Assembly: GCF_010499245.1 (NCBI RefSeq)
Contig: NZ_JAAGOW010000005.1
Location: 806,001-870,000 of the forward strand
Reading direction: 5' to 3'
Origin: Variovorax sp. WS11
GTDB lineage: Bacteria > Pseudomonadota > Gammaproteobacteria > Burkholderiales > Burkholderiaceae_C
Length of the DNA stretch: 64,000 nt
A program made the position numbers and the translations under genes. Within the stretch, counting starts at the first letter, position 1. Each line of letters opens with the position of its first letter. Shown here piece by piece: positions 25,293 through 33,673 of this stretch. Below the pieces are notes generated by a model. That model was not told where the DNA came from, did no database searches, and saw only the letters and a list, made by a program, of their open reading frames with translations.

Positions 25293-26489
25293 CTAGAGCG
25301 GGATGAGGGATTTGCCGATCAGCCCGCGCTGGATCTCGTTGGTGCCGCCGTAGATCGCGACCTTGCGCAGGTCGAGGTACTGGCCGGCGAGGGCATTGAG
25401 CTGCGTGCCGGCCGGCGTCGGCCCGTCGTAGCCGAATTCGAGCGCGGCTTCGACCAGCGGCACCGCGTAGGGACCGGCGCATTCCATCAGCAGCTCGCCG
25501 AGCTCGCCCTGGATCTCCGAGCCGCGCACCTTCAGCATCGACGGCTCCGCCCCCAGGCCGAGGCCGGCGCGTTCGAGCGAGATGAGCCGCGCCAGCGCCC
25601 ATTCGTGCGCCAGCACGTCGATCTCGATCCTGGCGAGCTTGTCGCGAAAGCGCGGGTCCTCGATCAGCGGCCGGCCGTGCCGGGCCTGCGTGCGCGCCAG
25701 CTCCTTCAGCCGGCGCAGCAGCCGCTTGCACATGCCGAGCCCCGCGATGGCGGTGCGCTCGTGGCCGAGCAAATACTTCGCGATCGACCAACCCTCGTTC
25801 TCGGCACCGACGCGGTTCTCCACCGGCACGCGCACGCCGTCGAGGAAGACTTCGTTCACGTCGTGGCCGCCGTCGAGCGTGCGGATCGGGCGCACCGTGA
25901 TGCCGGGCGTGTCCATCGGGATCAGCAGCAGCGAGATGCCGCGCTGCGGCTTCGCGTCGGCCGAGGTGCGCACCAGCGCGAACATCCAGTTGGCCCATTG
26001 CGCGAAGGAGGTCCAGGTCTTCTGGCCGTTCACCACGTAGTGCTCGCCGTCGCGCTCGGCACGGGTCTTCAGCGAGGCGAGGTCGGAGCCGGCGCCCGGC
26101 TCCGAATAGCCCTGGCACCACCAGTCCTCCATCGCCACGATGCGCGGCAGGAAGCGCGCCTTCTGCGCGTCGCTGCCGAACTTCATCAGCACCGGCCCGA
26201 TCATCGCGAGGCCGAAGGGCATCTGGCGCGGCGCGCCGGCGGTGAAGCATTCCTCGTCGAAGATGTTGCGCTGCACGGCGTTCCAGCCGCAGCCGCCATG
26301 CTCGACCGGCCAGCCGGGCGCGCCCCAGCCGCGGGCCGCGAGGATGCGCTGCCAGCGCACGTAGTCCTCGCGCGGCACGCGCAGGAAGCCCAGCACCTTC
26401 CGGCGGATGTCCTCGGGCAACTGGGCGGCGACGAAGTCCCGCACCTCCGCACGGAAGGCTGCGTCTTCAGGCGATTCGTGGAGATTCAT
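25293..26489 (-). CDS. Acyl-CoA dehydrogenase, large subunit type
   Basis: 398 residues; ATG at 26489 overlaps the crotonase stop (ATGA). QGYSEPGAGSDLASL and VNGQKTWTS bind FAD and substrate. The usual YEGT Glu is Gly here (IYGGTNEIQR), but LLGHERTAIAG places Glu244 where isovaleryl-CoA and long-chain dehydrogenases carry their base, so the large subunit probably supplies catalysis. It forms a heteromeric enzyme with the neighbouring small subunit. Similar pairs occur at 43391/44615 and 49549/48396. Confidence 0.86.
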   Translation of the reverse strand: MNLHESPEDAAFRAEVRDFVAAQLPEDIRRKVLGFLRVPREDYVRWQRILAARGWGAPGWPVEHGGCGWNAVQRNIFDEECFTAGAPRQMPFGLAMIGPVLMKFGSDAQKARFLPRIVAMEDWWCQGYSEPGAGSDLASLKTRAERDGEHYVVNGQKTWTSFAQWANWMFALVRTSADAKPQRGISLLLIPMDTPGITVRPIRTLDGGHDVNEVFLDGVRVPVENRVGAENEGWSIAKYLLGHERTAIAGLGMCKRLLRRLKELARTQARHGRPLIEDPRFRDKLARIEIDVLAHEWALARLISLERAGLGLGAEPSMLKVRGSEIQGELGELLMECAGPYAVPLVEAALEFGYDGPTPAGTQLNALAGQYLDLRKVAIYGGTNEIQRGLIGKSLIPL

Positions 26490-27310
26490 CGTCCCTTGAA
26501 GCGCGGCTTGCGCTTTTCCTTGAATGCGAGCTTGCCTTCCTCGAAGTCCTCGCTGAGGTTGGTCTGCATCATGTCGGCGCTGTCGGCGATCAGCGCTTCG
26601 TGCAGGGTCTGGAAGGGCAGCTCCCAGAGCTGACGCTTGATCATCCGCAGCGACAGCGGGGAGCACGACTCGGCCAGCTCCCGTGCATACGCATAGGTCG
26701 CTTCGGCGAGTTCCTCGCGCGGGTGGATGCGGTTCACGAGCCCGAGGCGCAGCGCTTCCTCGCCGCGCACCTTGCGCGCCGACAGCAGCAGGTCGAGCGC
26801 GTTGGCGTGGCCGACGGCGTTGCGCAGGGCCCAGGCCATGCCGTATTCGGATGCCAGGCCGAGGCGCGCGAAGGCGGTGGTCAGCACTGCATCGTCGGCC
26901 GCGAAGCGCATGTCGGCATAGAGCGCATGCACCAGACCCAGGCCGGCGGTGGCGCCGTTGAGCATCGCGATGACCGGCTTGCCGATCCCGGGGAAGTAGG
27001 CGGCGCGGCTCTGGTAGTCCGGACGGCGGCTGAAGTCGTAGGCGCGCGGCAGCTTGTGCAGCAGCGAGCGCGGGAAGGCGCTGTCGTCGCCGGCCGACTT
27101 GAACCCGGTGACGTCGCCGCCGGCGCAGAAGGCGCGGCCGGCGCCGGTCAGCACGATCACGCGCACCGCGTCGTCGCTCCCGGCCGCATGCATCGCCTGC
27201 CAGACCTCCTCGGCCATCACGTCGGTCCAGGCGTTCAGGGCTTCGGGCCGGTTCAGCGTGAGGGTGGCGATCGCGTCGCGCACCTCGTACAGGATCTGTT
27301 CGTAGGCCAT
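26486..27310 (-). CDS. Crotonase-fold protein (enoyl-CoA hydratase/isomerase family)
   Basis: 274 residues; ATG at 27310 after the CoA-transferase stop. GRAFCAGGDVTGF and AGLGLVHALYAD mark the fold, but both hydratase glutamates are missing; Glu in LASEYGMAW sits near the place where isomerase members carry an acid. It ends with EKRKPRFKGR. It lies between the family III CoA-transferase and the dehydrogenase pair, so it acts on the same CoA esters, perhaps as an isomerase or C-C bond hydrolase. Confidence 0.85.
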   Translation of the reverse strand: MAYEQILYEVRDAIATLTLNRPEALNAWTDVMAEEVWQAMHAAGSDDAVRVIVLTGAGRAFCAGGDVTGFKSAGDDSAFPRSLLHKLPRAYDFSRRPDYQSRAAYFPGIGKPVIAMLNGATAGLGLVHALYADMRFAADDAVLTTAFARLGLASEYGMAWALRNAVGHANALDLLLSARKVRGEEALRLGLVNRIHPREELAEATYAYARELAESCSPLSLRMIKRQLWELPFQTLHEALIADSADMMQTNLSEDFEEGKLAFKEKRKPRFKGR

Positions 27311-27314
27311 GGCG

Positions 27315-28583
27315 TCAGCGCGTGATGTTGGCGATGTCTTCGGCACCGTAGCCAAACCAGCCGAGCACCTCGTCGTTGTGCTCGCCGAGCTGCGGCGGCG
27401 GCAGGTGGATGCCGCCGGGGGTGCCGGAGAACTGGGTCGGCACGGCGGTCGTCACCATCGGGCCCTCGGTCGGATGCCGGTAGCGGTGGAAGAAGCCGAT
27501 CTCGTTCAGGTAGGGGTCCGAGAGCATGTCCTCGAAGCGCGCGACCGGCCCGTTCGGCACGTCGATCGCGTCGAGCAGCTCGTGCCACTGCGCGGTGGGC
27601 CGGGTCTTCATCTGGTCCGAGACCATGCCGTAGACGCGGTCGATGTTCTTCATGCGCCCTTCGTGCGTCGCGAAGACGGGGTCGGTCAGCAGCTCGGGGC
27701 GGCCGAGCGTCGGCAGCAGCCGCTTCCACTGCTCGTCGTTCACGGCCAGCACGCAGATGTGGCCGTCGCTCGTCTCGTAGGGGCGGCGATGCTCGGAGAG
27801 CAGGCGCACGTAGCCGACGCCGGCGCCCATCGGCGGGTCGAAGGCGCCGCCGTACAGATGCTCCTGCAGGTTGAAGGCGACGATGGTTTCCAGCATCGGC
27901 ACGCGCACCATCTGGCCGAGGCCTGAACGCTCGCGTGCGTACAGCGCCATCGCGACGCCCGAGGCCAGCATGTAGCCGCAGAACTTGTCGACGATCACGG
28001 TGGGCAGGTAGCGCGCCTGGCCGACCGAGCGCAGCATCAGGTCGGCGATGCCGGCCTCGCCCTGCACCACGTCGTCGAAGGCCGGATCGTTCTCGCGCGG
28101 GCCGCCGGGCATGTAGCCACAGCCGTAGCCATAGACGATGCGCGGGTTGCGCGCGGCGATGTCCTCGTAGGCGACGCCCAGGCGCTTCGCCGCCGCCGGA
28201 CGCATGCTGTGGATGAACACGTCCGCGCTGTCGACCATGCGCAGCAGGGCCTCGCGGGCCTCGGGCCGCTTCAGGTTCAGCGTCACGCTGCGCTTGTTGC
28301 GGTTCATGTTCAGGTGCATCGCGGCCATGTTGGGGTTGCGCGAGGGGCCGTTCTGGCGGTTCGGGTCGCCGTCGGGCGTCTCGATCTTGATGACGTCGGC
28401 GCCCATGTCGCCGAGGATCATCGTCGCGACCGGGCCGAGCACGTTGACCGTCAGGTCGATCACGCGCACGCCGGTCAGCGGCCCGGCGCTGGTGGGCAGC
28501 CTGGCGTGCAAGGGCTCGCCGGCCGGGGCCGGATCGGCCTGCACGCTGGCCTGCACCTCGGCCGGCAGCACCGGCGCTTTCAC
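27315..28583 (-). CDS. Family III CoA-transferase (CaiB/BaiF type)
   Basis: 422 residues starting at GTG 28583, whose GTGA overlaps the MaoC stop. After a 35-residue N-terminal extension the family III core begins (GPLTGVRVIDLTVNVLGPVA, then GADVIKIETPDGD and NRNKRSVTLNLK). VIVDKFCGYML is near the place of the catalytic Asp region. The enzyme should move CoA between carboxylic acids, loading the substrate without ATP. It differs from the racemase-like member at 50759, which has the His/Asp pair of methylacyl-CoA racemases. Confidence 0.83.
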   Translation of the reverse strand: MKAPVLPAEVQASVQADPAPAGEPLHARLPTSAGPLTGVRVIDLTVNVLGPVATMILGDMGADVIKIETPDGDPNRQNGPSRNPNMAAMHLNMNRNKRSVTLNLKRPEAREALLRMVDSADVFIHSMRPAAAKRLGVAYEDIAARNPRIVYGYGCGYMPGGPRENDPAFDDVVQGEAGIADLMLRSVGQARYLPTVIVDKFCGYMLASGVAMALYARERSGLGQMVRVPMLETIVAFNLQEHLYGGAFDPPMGAGVGYVRLLSEHRRPYETSDGHICVLAVNDEQWKRLLPTLGRPELLTDPVFATHEGRMKNIDRVYGMVSDQMKTRPTAQWHELLDAIDVPNGPVARFEDMLSDPYLNEIGFFHRYRHPTEGPMVTTAVPTQFSGTPGGIHLPPPQLGEHNDEVLGWFGYGAEDIANITR

Positions 28584-29050
28584 GTGCGCACCTCCGAGCG
28601 GGCCTTGAGCATGCGCAAGGGCGTGTACTCCATCACCACCGTGCCGTCTGCCTTCACCACGCGGTTGCGCGTGCGCACCAGGCCGCGGCCGGGCCGGCTC
28701 TCGGAGCGGCGCGCCTCGATCACCTCGCATTCGACGTGGATCGTGTCGCCGGCGAAGGTCGGCCCCTTGATGTCGAGCTGCATGCCGAGGAAGGCGAGGC
28801 CGGTGCCCTGCATCGTGGCCTGCGCGAGCAGCCCCTCGGCGAAGCAGAACACCATCGAGCCGGGCGCCAGGCGCCCCTCGAAGCCGGCGACGTTGCGCAG
28901 GAAGTCGAGATTGGTGAACAGCACCTCGGTCATCCCGATCTTGTCGATGAAGCCCACGATGTCGGCCTCGGTGACCGTGCGCCCCACGGTCTTGAACTGC
29001 CGCCCCAACGGCAGATCCTCGAAGCAGAAACCGAGACCGACTGTGTCCAT
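28580..29050 (-). CDS. MaoC-like hotdog-fold protein
   Basis: 156 residues with ATG at 29050 and AAGGTG upstream. GRTVTEADIVGFIDKIGM, RLAPGSMVFCFAEG and FAGDTIHVECEV follow the single-hotdog MaoC pattern. The Asp/His hydratase dyad (DxNPxH) is not visible: the region reads TEVLFTNLDFLRN. It may thus be a structural partner or thioesterase rather than a hydratase. First gene of the leftward operon 29050-21702, facing the crotonase at 29194 across a shared palindromic operator. Confidence 0.78.
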   Translation of the reverse strand: MDTVGLGFCFEDLPLGRQFKTVGRTVTEADIVGFIDKIGMTEVLFTNLDFLRNVAGFEGRLAPGSMVFCFAEGLLAQATMQGTGLAFLGMQLDIKGPTFAGDTIHVECEVIEARRSESRPGRGLVRTRNRVVKADGTVVMEYTPLRMLKARSEVRT

Positions 29051-29089
29051 TTGGCACCTTGAACGCAAGAAATTTGCGCTTCCATTGTT

Positions 29090-29108
29090 GAACGATGTTC
29101 GATAATAT
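29090..29108. promoter_or_regulatory. GAAC-N3-GTTC operator in the MaoC/crotonase divergent promoter
   Basis: Perfect palindrome GAACGATGTTC followed on the + strand by GATAATATAA, a strong -10-like sequence. It lies 40 bases from the MaoC ATG on one side and 94 from the crotonase TTG on the other. On the - strand the -10 equivalent (AACAAT) is weaker. One bound dimer could control both operons. Confidence 0.65.
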
Positions 29109-29193
29109 AAATGCCGAGTCGATGCGCCGTCAACACGACGGCCCCCTCGGAAACCCGCCCGTACCACTGAAATCGAATCGAAGGAGACCTCGC

Positions 29194-30009
29194 TTGGAGA
29201 CCGACAGCCGCTATGCGCGCTACACGCGCCTGAAGTTCGACCGGCCCCACCCGCGCGTGCTGCGCGTGACGCTGGATTCGCCGCTCAAGATGGGCGCGAT
29301 GGACGCCGCGATGCACCGCGAGGCCTCGCAGATCTGGGCCGACGTCGATGCGGACGACAGCGTCTCGGCAGTGATCGTCACCGGCAGCGGCAAGACCTTC
29401 TCCGCCGGCGGCGACCTGCACCACGAGCGCAAGGTGTGCGAGGACTACGCGCTGCGCATGCAGGCGATGAAGGAATCGCGCGACCTGGTGCTGGGGATGA
29501 TCAATTGCCGCAAGCCCATCGTCGGCGCGGCGCGCGGCTGGGCGGTCGGCGCCGGGCTGGCGCTGCTGATTCTTGCGGACGTGTCGATCGCCTCGCGCGA
29601 CGCGAAGTTCTCCGACGGCCACCTGAAGATCGGCGTCGCGGCCGGCGACCACGCGGCGATCATCTGGCCGCTCCTGTGCGGCATGGCCAAGGCCAAGTAC
29701 TACCTGATGACGGCGGAGACCTTCACCGGGGAGGAGGCCGAGCGGATGAACCTGATCTCGATGGCGCTGGCCGACGAGGAGGTGGAGGGCAAGGCGGTCG
29801 AGGTGGCCTCGCGCCTGGCCGAGAGCGCGCCGGCCGCGGTGCGCTGGACCAAGCAGACGCTGAACCACTGGCTGCGCCAGGCGGCACCCATCTTCGATGC
29901 TTCGCTGGCGCTCGAGTTCATCGGCTTCGCCGGCCCCGAGGGCATGGAGGGCATCGATGCCTTCCTCGGCAAGCGTGCGCCGAAGTTCAGCCCCGACACG
30001 CCGGTCTAG
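29194..30009 (+). CDS. Crotonase-fold protein (enoyl-CoA hydratase/isomerase family)
   Basis: 271 residues starting at TTG 29194, chosen because AAGGAG ends seven bases before it; the upstream open frame contains the operator and promoter. GKTFSAGGDLHHE and GWAVGAGLALLILAD mark the fold. Neither hydratase Glu is present; the region reads VAAGDHAAIIWP, closely matching the gene at 45745 (VAGDGGAVIWP), so these two form a subfamily. First gene of a rightward operon; the ligase ATG follows its stop by one base. Confidence 0.85.
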   Translation: METDSRYARYTRLKFDRPHPRVLRVTLDSPLKMGAMDAAMHREASQIWADVDADDSVSAVIVTGSGKTFSAGGDLHHERKVCEDYALRMQAMKESRDLVLGMINCRKPIVGAARGWAVGAGLALLILADVSIASRDAKFSDGHLKIGVAAGDHAAIIWPLLCGMAKAKYYLMTAETFTGEEAERMNLISMALADEEVEGKAVEVASRLAESAPAAVRWTKQTLNHWLRQAAPIFDASLALEFIGFAGPEGMEGIDAFLGKRAPKFSPDTPV

Positions 30010-30010
30010 C

Positions 30011-32845
30011 ATGCTCCAGACCATCGGCGAGCTGCTGGAACGCAACGCGCGCTTCCACCCGGAGCGTGAGGCGCTGGTGTGCGAGGGCCGGCGGCTGAGC
30101 CATCGCCAGCTGCTCGAACGCGCGAAGCGCCTGGCCGACGGGCTGCACCGCCTGGGCCTGCGGCGGCAGGACCGGGTCGCGATCCTGTCGATGAACAACG
30201 CCGAGTACATCGAGCTGCTGGCCGCCGGCGACTGGGCGGGCTACATCGTCGCGACGGTGAACTTCCGCCTGGCCGCGGCCGAGGTCGAATGGCTGCTCGG
30301 CGATGCGACGCCTCGCGTGCTGGTGTTCGAGGCGCAGTATGCGGAAATGGTCGACGCGCTGCGGCCGCGGCTCGCGACCATCGAGGCCTATGTGTGCATC
30401 GGCGGACCTGCGCCGGGCTGGGCCAACGACTACGAGGCCGTCGTCGAGCAGGGCTCCCCCGAAGGACCGCCATTCCGCTCGCACGCGCAGGACTACGGGC
30501 CGCTGGTCTATACCAGCGGCACCACCGGCCGGCCCAAGGGTGCGCTGCGCGCCCAGTGGCGCTGGGTGCGCACGGCCGACGCCGGCTCGCGCATGAGCGA
30601 GCTCGACTCCGACACGCGCATGCTGCTGACGACGCCGGCCTTTCACGTCGGTGTGATCGGCTATGCGCTGCAGGTCCGGTGGTGCGCCGGCACGCTGGTG
30701 CTGCACCGCGGCTTCGATGCGGCGAACGTGATCCGCACGATCCAGGAGGAGCGCATCAGCTTCACCTTCGTCGTGTCGGCGATGCTGCAGGCGATCCTCG
30801 ATTCGCCGGCGATCGGCGATGCGGACCTGTCGAGCCTGCACAACGTCGTGGCCGCGGCGGCGCCGGTGCCGGTGGCGCTGCTGCGGCGTGCGTTCGAGCG
30901 CATCGGCCCGGTGTTCTCGGTGCAGTACGGCGCCACCGAGACTGCGGGCTGCGGGATGTACCGTCACGAGCTGAAGCCCTTCGGCGACGCGCGCGACGTG
31001 AAGCGCATCGCCTCGGTCGGCCACCCGGGGCAGGGCACGCGGATCCGCATCGTCGGCGATGACGGCGAGGACTGTCCGGCCGGCACCGCGGGCGAAGTCT
31101 GGACCCTCACCGACGAGCGCATGGACGGCTACTGGAACAACACCGCCGCGACGCTGGAGGCGCTGCGGGACGGCTGGTATCGCACCGGCGACGTCGGCTA
31201 TGTGGACGAGGACGGCTACCTGTTCCTGGTCGACCGCAAGAAGGACATGATCATCTCGGGTGGCGAGAACATCTACAGCCGCGAGGTCGAGGAAGCGGTG
31301 CAGGCCTATCCGGGCATCGTCGAGTGCGCGGTGATCGGGGTGCCCGATGCGAAGTGGGGCGAGGCGGTGAAGGCCTACGTGGTCTGCGCCAGCGGCGCGA
31401 GCGCGCCCGAAGCCGAGGTGATCGCCCATTGCAAGCGCCTGATCGCCGGCTACAAGTGCCCGAAGCTGGTCGAGGCGATCAGCGAGCTGCCTCGGGTGGC
31501 GAGCGGCAAGGTGAACAAGGTGGCGCTGCGCGAGCGCGCGAGGGTTCGCAATGAAGCATCCTGCGTCGACCTTGTCGAAGGATGCGTCTTGCTCCGGGGA
31601 GGGGGAATGGGCACCGGCCTTCGTGCCGGCGTTGCGCCTTTGCTGGGGGCTCCCTCTCCCGCTTGCGGGAGAGGGTTGGGTGAGGGTTTTGGGCGGACGC
31701 GCCATGGCGCAGTTGAATTCCAACTCCCCTCTGGCCGTAGCCGAGGAGCGCAGCTTTTCGCGGATCAGGGCCGCGCGTGTTTGAGCGAAGCGAGTTTGCG
31801 CGGACCCCGCGAAAGCGAGCACCGCAGGCTTCCCGAGCGAAGCGGAGGGTCGCGGCCAGTGGGGTCGCCTTTTCTGTTACTTTCTTTGGCGACGCAAAGA
31901 AAAGTGACTCACCTGCCGGGGGCGACATCCCGGCTCCAGCCTCGAAACAAGCACCGCCGAAACGAGCGTCCGGTGCCCCTCCCCAGCCCTCCCCCCAGGG
32001 GAGGGGAGGGAGCAAGACCGCATCACCGCAGCGTCCAGCACGGAGCTTGTCCAATGACCGCCCTGTTCGAAAACCAGGTTGCCGATCGCATTGCGACCGT
32101 CACGCTGTGCCGCGCGCCGGTAAATGCGCTGAGCGAGGAGTGGGGCGAGGCCTTCGGCGCGCTCCTCGACCAGCTGGGCGCGCGCGACGACTGGACGGTG
32201 CTGCATCTGCGCAGCAACCAGAAGGTGTTCGCGGCCGGCGCCGACCTGGCGCAGATCGATGGCTGGGCCGGCGAAGCCCGTCCGGGGCCGCGGCTCGCGC
32301 TCTACATCGAGCGGCTGCAGGCGGTGTTCGCCAGGCTCGCGAGCCTGCCGCAGGTCACGCTGGCGGAGATCGGCGGCGCCGCGCTCGGCGGCGGGCTGGA
32401 GCTGGCCCTGTGCTGCGACCTGCGCATTGCCGCGAACGAAGCCAAGCTCGGGCTGCCCGAAGTGGGCCTCGGCCTGATTCCCGGCCTCGGCGGTACGCAG
32501 CGCCTGACGCGGCTGGCGGGCGCCGGCATCGCGAGCCGCCTGATCCTCGGGGCCGAAGTGCTGGACGGCACGGCCGCGAAAGAGCTCGGCCTCGTGCAAT
32601 GGGCAGTGCCCCGGGCCGCGATCGCCGGCGAGGCATCGCAGCTGGCGCGGCGCGTTGCCGCGCTGCCGCCGCCGGCCTTGCGCGTCGCCAAGCAGTTGAT
32701 CGCAGCCGCCGGCGCTTCGGCCACCACCGGCTACGCGCTCGAACGCGAGCTGGGCGGCGCCTTGCTCGAAACGCCGGAGGCACGCGAACGCATCGCGGCC
32801 TTCCTGCAGCGCAGCGCCAAGCCCGCACCGACCCCATCCCCCTGA
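30011..32845 (+). CDS. Acyl-CoA synthetase reading in frame through repeats into an enoyl-CoA hydratase
   Basis: One uninterrupted frame of 944 residues. Residues 1 to about 510 are a complete AMP-forming ligase: YTSGTTGRPKG (157-167), QYGATE, GDVGYVDEDGY, SGGENIYSREVE and the C-terminal catalytic Lys in SGKVNKVALRE. Residues about 511-681 are Arg/Gly/Pro-rich translation of several intergenic repeats and resemble no domain. Residues 682-944 are a canonical enoyl-CoA hydratase. I checked codon by codon from 31541 to 32054 and found no stop. Either the ligase lost its stop when repeats entered and a fusion is made, or the hydratase is started separately at 32054. The two enzymatic parts themselves are secure. 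Confidence 0.7.
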   Translation: MLQTIGELLERNARFHPEREALVCEGRRLSHRQLLERAKRLADGLHRLGLRRQDRVAILSMNNAEYIELLAAGDWAGYIVATVNFRLAAAEVEWLLGDATPRVLVFEAQYAEMVDALRPRLATIEAYVCIGGPAPGWANDYEAVVEQGSPEGPPFRSHAQDYGPLVYTSGTTGRPKGALRAQWRWVRTADAGSRMSELDSDTRMLLTTPAFHVGVIGYALQVRWCAGTLVLHRGFDAANVIRTIQEERISFTFVVSAMLQAILDSPAIGDADLSSLHNVVAAAAPVPVALLRRAFERIGPVFSVQYGATETAGCGMYRHELKPFGDARDVKRIASVGHPGQGTRIRIVGDDGEDCPAGTAGEVWTLTDERMDGYWNNTAATLEALRDGWYRTGDVGYVDEDGYLFLVDRKKDMIISGGENIYSREVEEAVQAYPGIVECAVIGVPDAKWGEAVKAYVVCASGASAPEAEVIAHCKRLIAGYKCPKLVEAISELPRVASGKVNKVALRERARVRNEASCVDLVEGCVLLRGGGMGTGLRAGVAPLLGAPSPACGRGLGEGFGRTRHGAVEFQLPSGRSRGAQLFADQGRACLSEASLRGPRESEHRRLPERSGGSRPVGSPFLLLSLATQRKVTHLPGATSRLQPRNKHRRNERPVPLPSPPPRGGEGARPHHRSVQHGACPMTALFENQVADRIATVTLCRAPVNALSEEWGEAFGALLDQLGARDDWTVLHLRSNQKVFAAGADLAQIDGWAGEARPGPRLALYIERLQAVFARLASLPQVTLAEIGGAALGGGLELALCCDLRIAANEAKLGLPEVGLGLIPGLGGTQRLTRLAGAGIASRLILGAEVLDGTAAKELGLVQWAVPRAAIAGEASQLARRVAALPPPALRVAKQLIAAAGASATTGYALERELGGALLETPEARERIAAFLQRSAKPAPTPSP
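31556..32010. repeat. Cluster of intergenic repeat elements between ligase and hydratase parts
   Basis: This stretch holds at least three palindromic elements: CCCTCTCCC/GGGAGAGGG at 31652-31686 (same type as 5791), a long element from about 31773 to 31930 with the hairpin TTTCTTTG/CAAAGAAA at 31881-31902, and CCCTCCCC/GGGGAGGG at 31988-32010. A GCATCC/GGATGC inverted repeat lies at 31556-31586. They resemble intergenic repeats of Burkholderiales. The T-rich 31881 hairpin could end transcripts in either direction. By chance none of the elements holds a stop in the ligase frame. Confidence 0.6.
32054..32845 (+). CDS. Enoyl-CoA hydratase (own start inside the fused frame)
   Basis: 263 residues from the ATG at 32054. 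Both catalytic glutamates of true hydratases are kept in textbook form: GGGLELALCCD and LPEVGLGLIPGLGGTQRL. It is the most canonical 2-enoyl-CoA hydratase of the ten crotonases in the window and resembles FadB/PaaF-like proteins. It is in the same frame as the upstream ligase with no stop between; a separate start is favoured because the repeats would otherwise be translated, but no strong ribosome-binding site precedes it. The next SDR follows after 17 bases. Confidence 0.75.
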   Translation: MTALFENQVADRIATVTLCRAPVNALSEEWGEAFGALLDQLGARDDWTVLHLRSNQKVFAAGADLAQIDGWAGEARPGPRLALYIERLQAVFARLASLPQVTLAEIGGAALGGGLELALCCDLRIAANEAKLGLPEVGLGLIPGLGGTQRLTRLAGAGIASRLILGAEVLDGTAAKELGLVQWAVPRAAIAGEASQLARRVAALPPPALRVAKQLIAAAGASATTGYALERELGGALLETPEARERIAAFLQRSAKPAPTPSP

Positions 32846-32862
32846 ACCCTGGAGACCCATTC

Positions 32863-33654
32863 ATGACCGAGACCCCCGACACCTCCTGGCGCGCCGTCAC
32901 CGACCTGGCCGGCAAGAGCGTCGTCATCACCGGCTGCGCCTCCGGCATCGGACGCGCCGCGGCGCTGCAGTTCGCCAGCGCCGGCGCCACCGTGTACGCC
33001 GGCGACAGGAATGAGGCCGATGGCGAGGCCACCATCGCGCAGATCCGCAACGGCGGGGGGCACGGCGAGTTCTTTGCCCTGGACCTCGGCAGCCCAGCGA
33101 CCATCGACGCCTTCGTCGACGCTGCCGTGGCGCGGATCGGCGGCGCGCCGGACATCATCGCGAATGTCGCCGGCCTCGACCGCGTGATGCCCTTCCTCGA
33201 GAACACGCCCGACGTGTGGGACCTGCTCGCGCAGGTCAACTACATCGGCCCGGTGCGCATGATCCACCGCTTCCTGCCGCACATGATCGAGCGGCGCCGC
33301 GGCAAGATCGTGATGGTGGCGAGCGACGCCGGGCGCGTCGGCAGCATGGGCGAGACCTTCTATGCCGGCACCAAGGGCGCGGTGATCGCCTTCACGAAGT
33401 CGCTGGCGCGCGAGACGGCGCGCTCGGGCATCACCTGCAACTGCGTCGCGCCGGGGCCGACCGACACGCCGCTGTTCAACGGCACGATTCCCGAGGGCAA
33501 GCTGCGCGACGCGCTGATCAAGGCGATCCCGCTGAAGCGGCTGGCGCAGCCGGTCGAGATCGCGCACACCATCGTCTACCTCGCGACGCCGGCCACCGAC
33601 TTCATGACCGGCCAGGTGGTCTCGGTCAGCGGCGGCCTGACCATGCATGGCTGA
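32863..33654 (+). CDS. Short-chain dehydrogenase/reductase, acyl-CoA dehydrogenase type
   Basis: 263 residues; ATG at 32863 with GGAGA seven bases upstream. TGCASGIG (23-30), Ser144, Tyr157 and Lys161 (YAGTK) are in place; the usual NNAG is NVAG. The end TGQVVSVSGGLTMHG is FabG-like. Placed directly after the canonical hydratase, it fits 3-hydroxyacyl-CoA oxidation, giving a hydratase-dehydrogenase step before the DUF35/thiolase-like pair. Confidence 0.85.
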   Translation: MTETPDTSWRAVTDLAGKSVVITGCASGIGRAAALQFASAGATVYAGDRNEADGEATIAQIRNGGGHGEFFALDLGSPATIDAFVDAAVARIGGAPDIIANVAGLDRVMPFLENTPDVWDLLAQVNYIGPVRMIHRFLPHMIERRRGKIVMVASDAGRVGSMGETFYAGTKGAVIAFTKSLARETARSGITCNCVAPGPTDTPLFNGTIPEGKLRDALIKAIPLKRLAQPVEIAHTIVYLATPATDFMTGQVVSVSGGLTMHG

Positions 33655-33673
33655 CGAGCGAGCAAGGAACCCG

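Noticed and set aside
27315..28583. A second methylacyl-CoA racemase
   Set aside because: Although of the same family III fold, it lacks the clear His-Asp pair at the racemase spacing and has a different N-terminus, so it is called a CoA-transferase.
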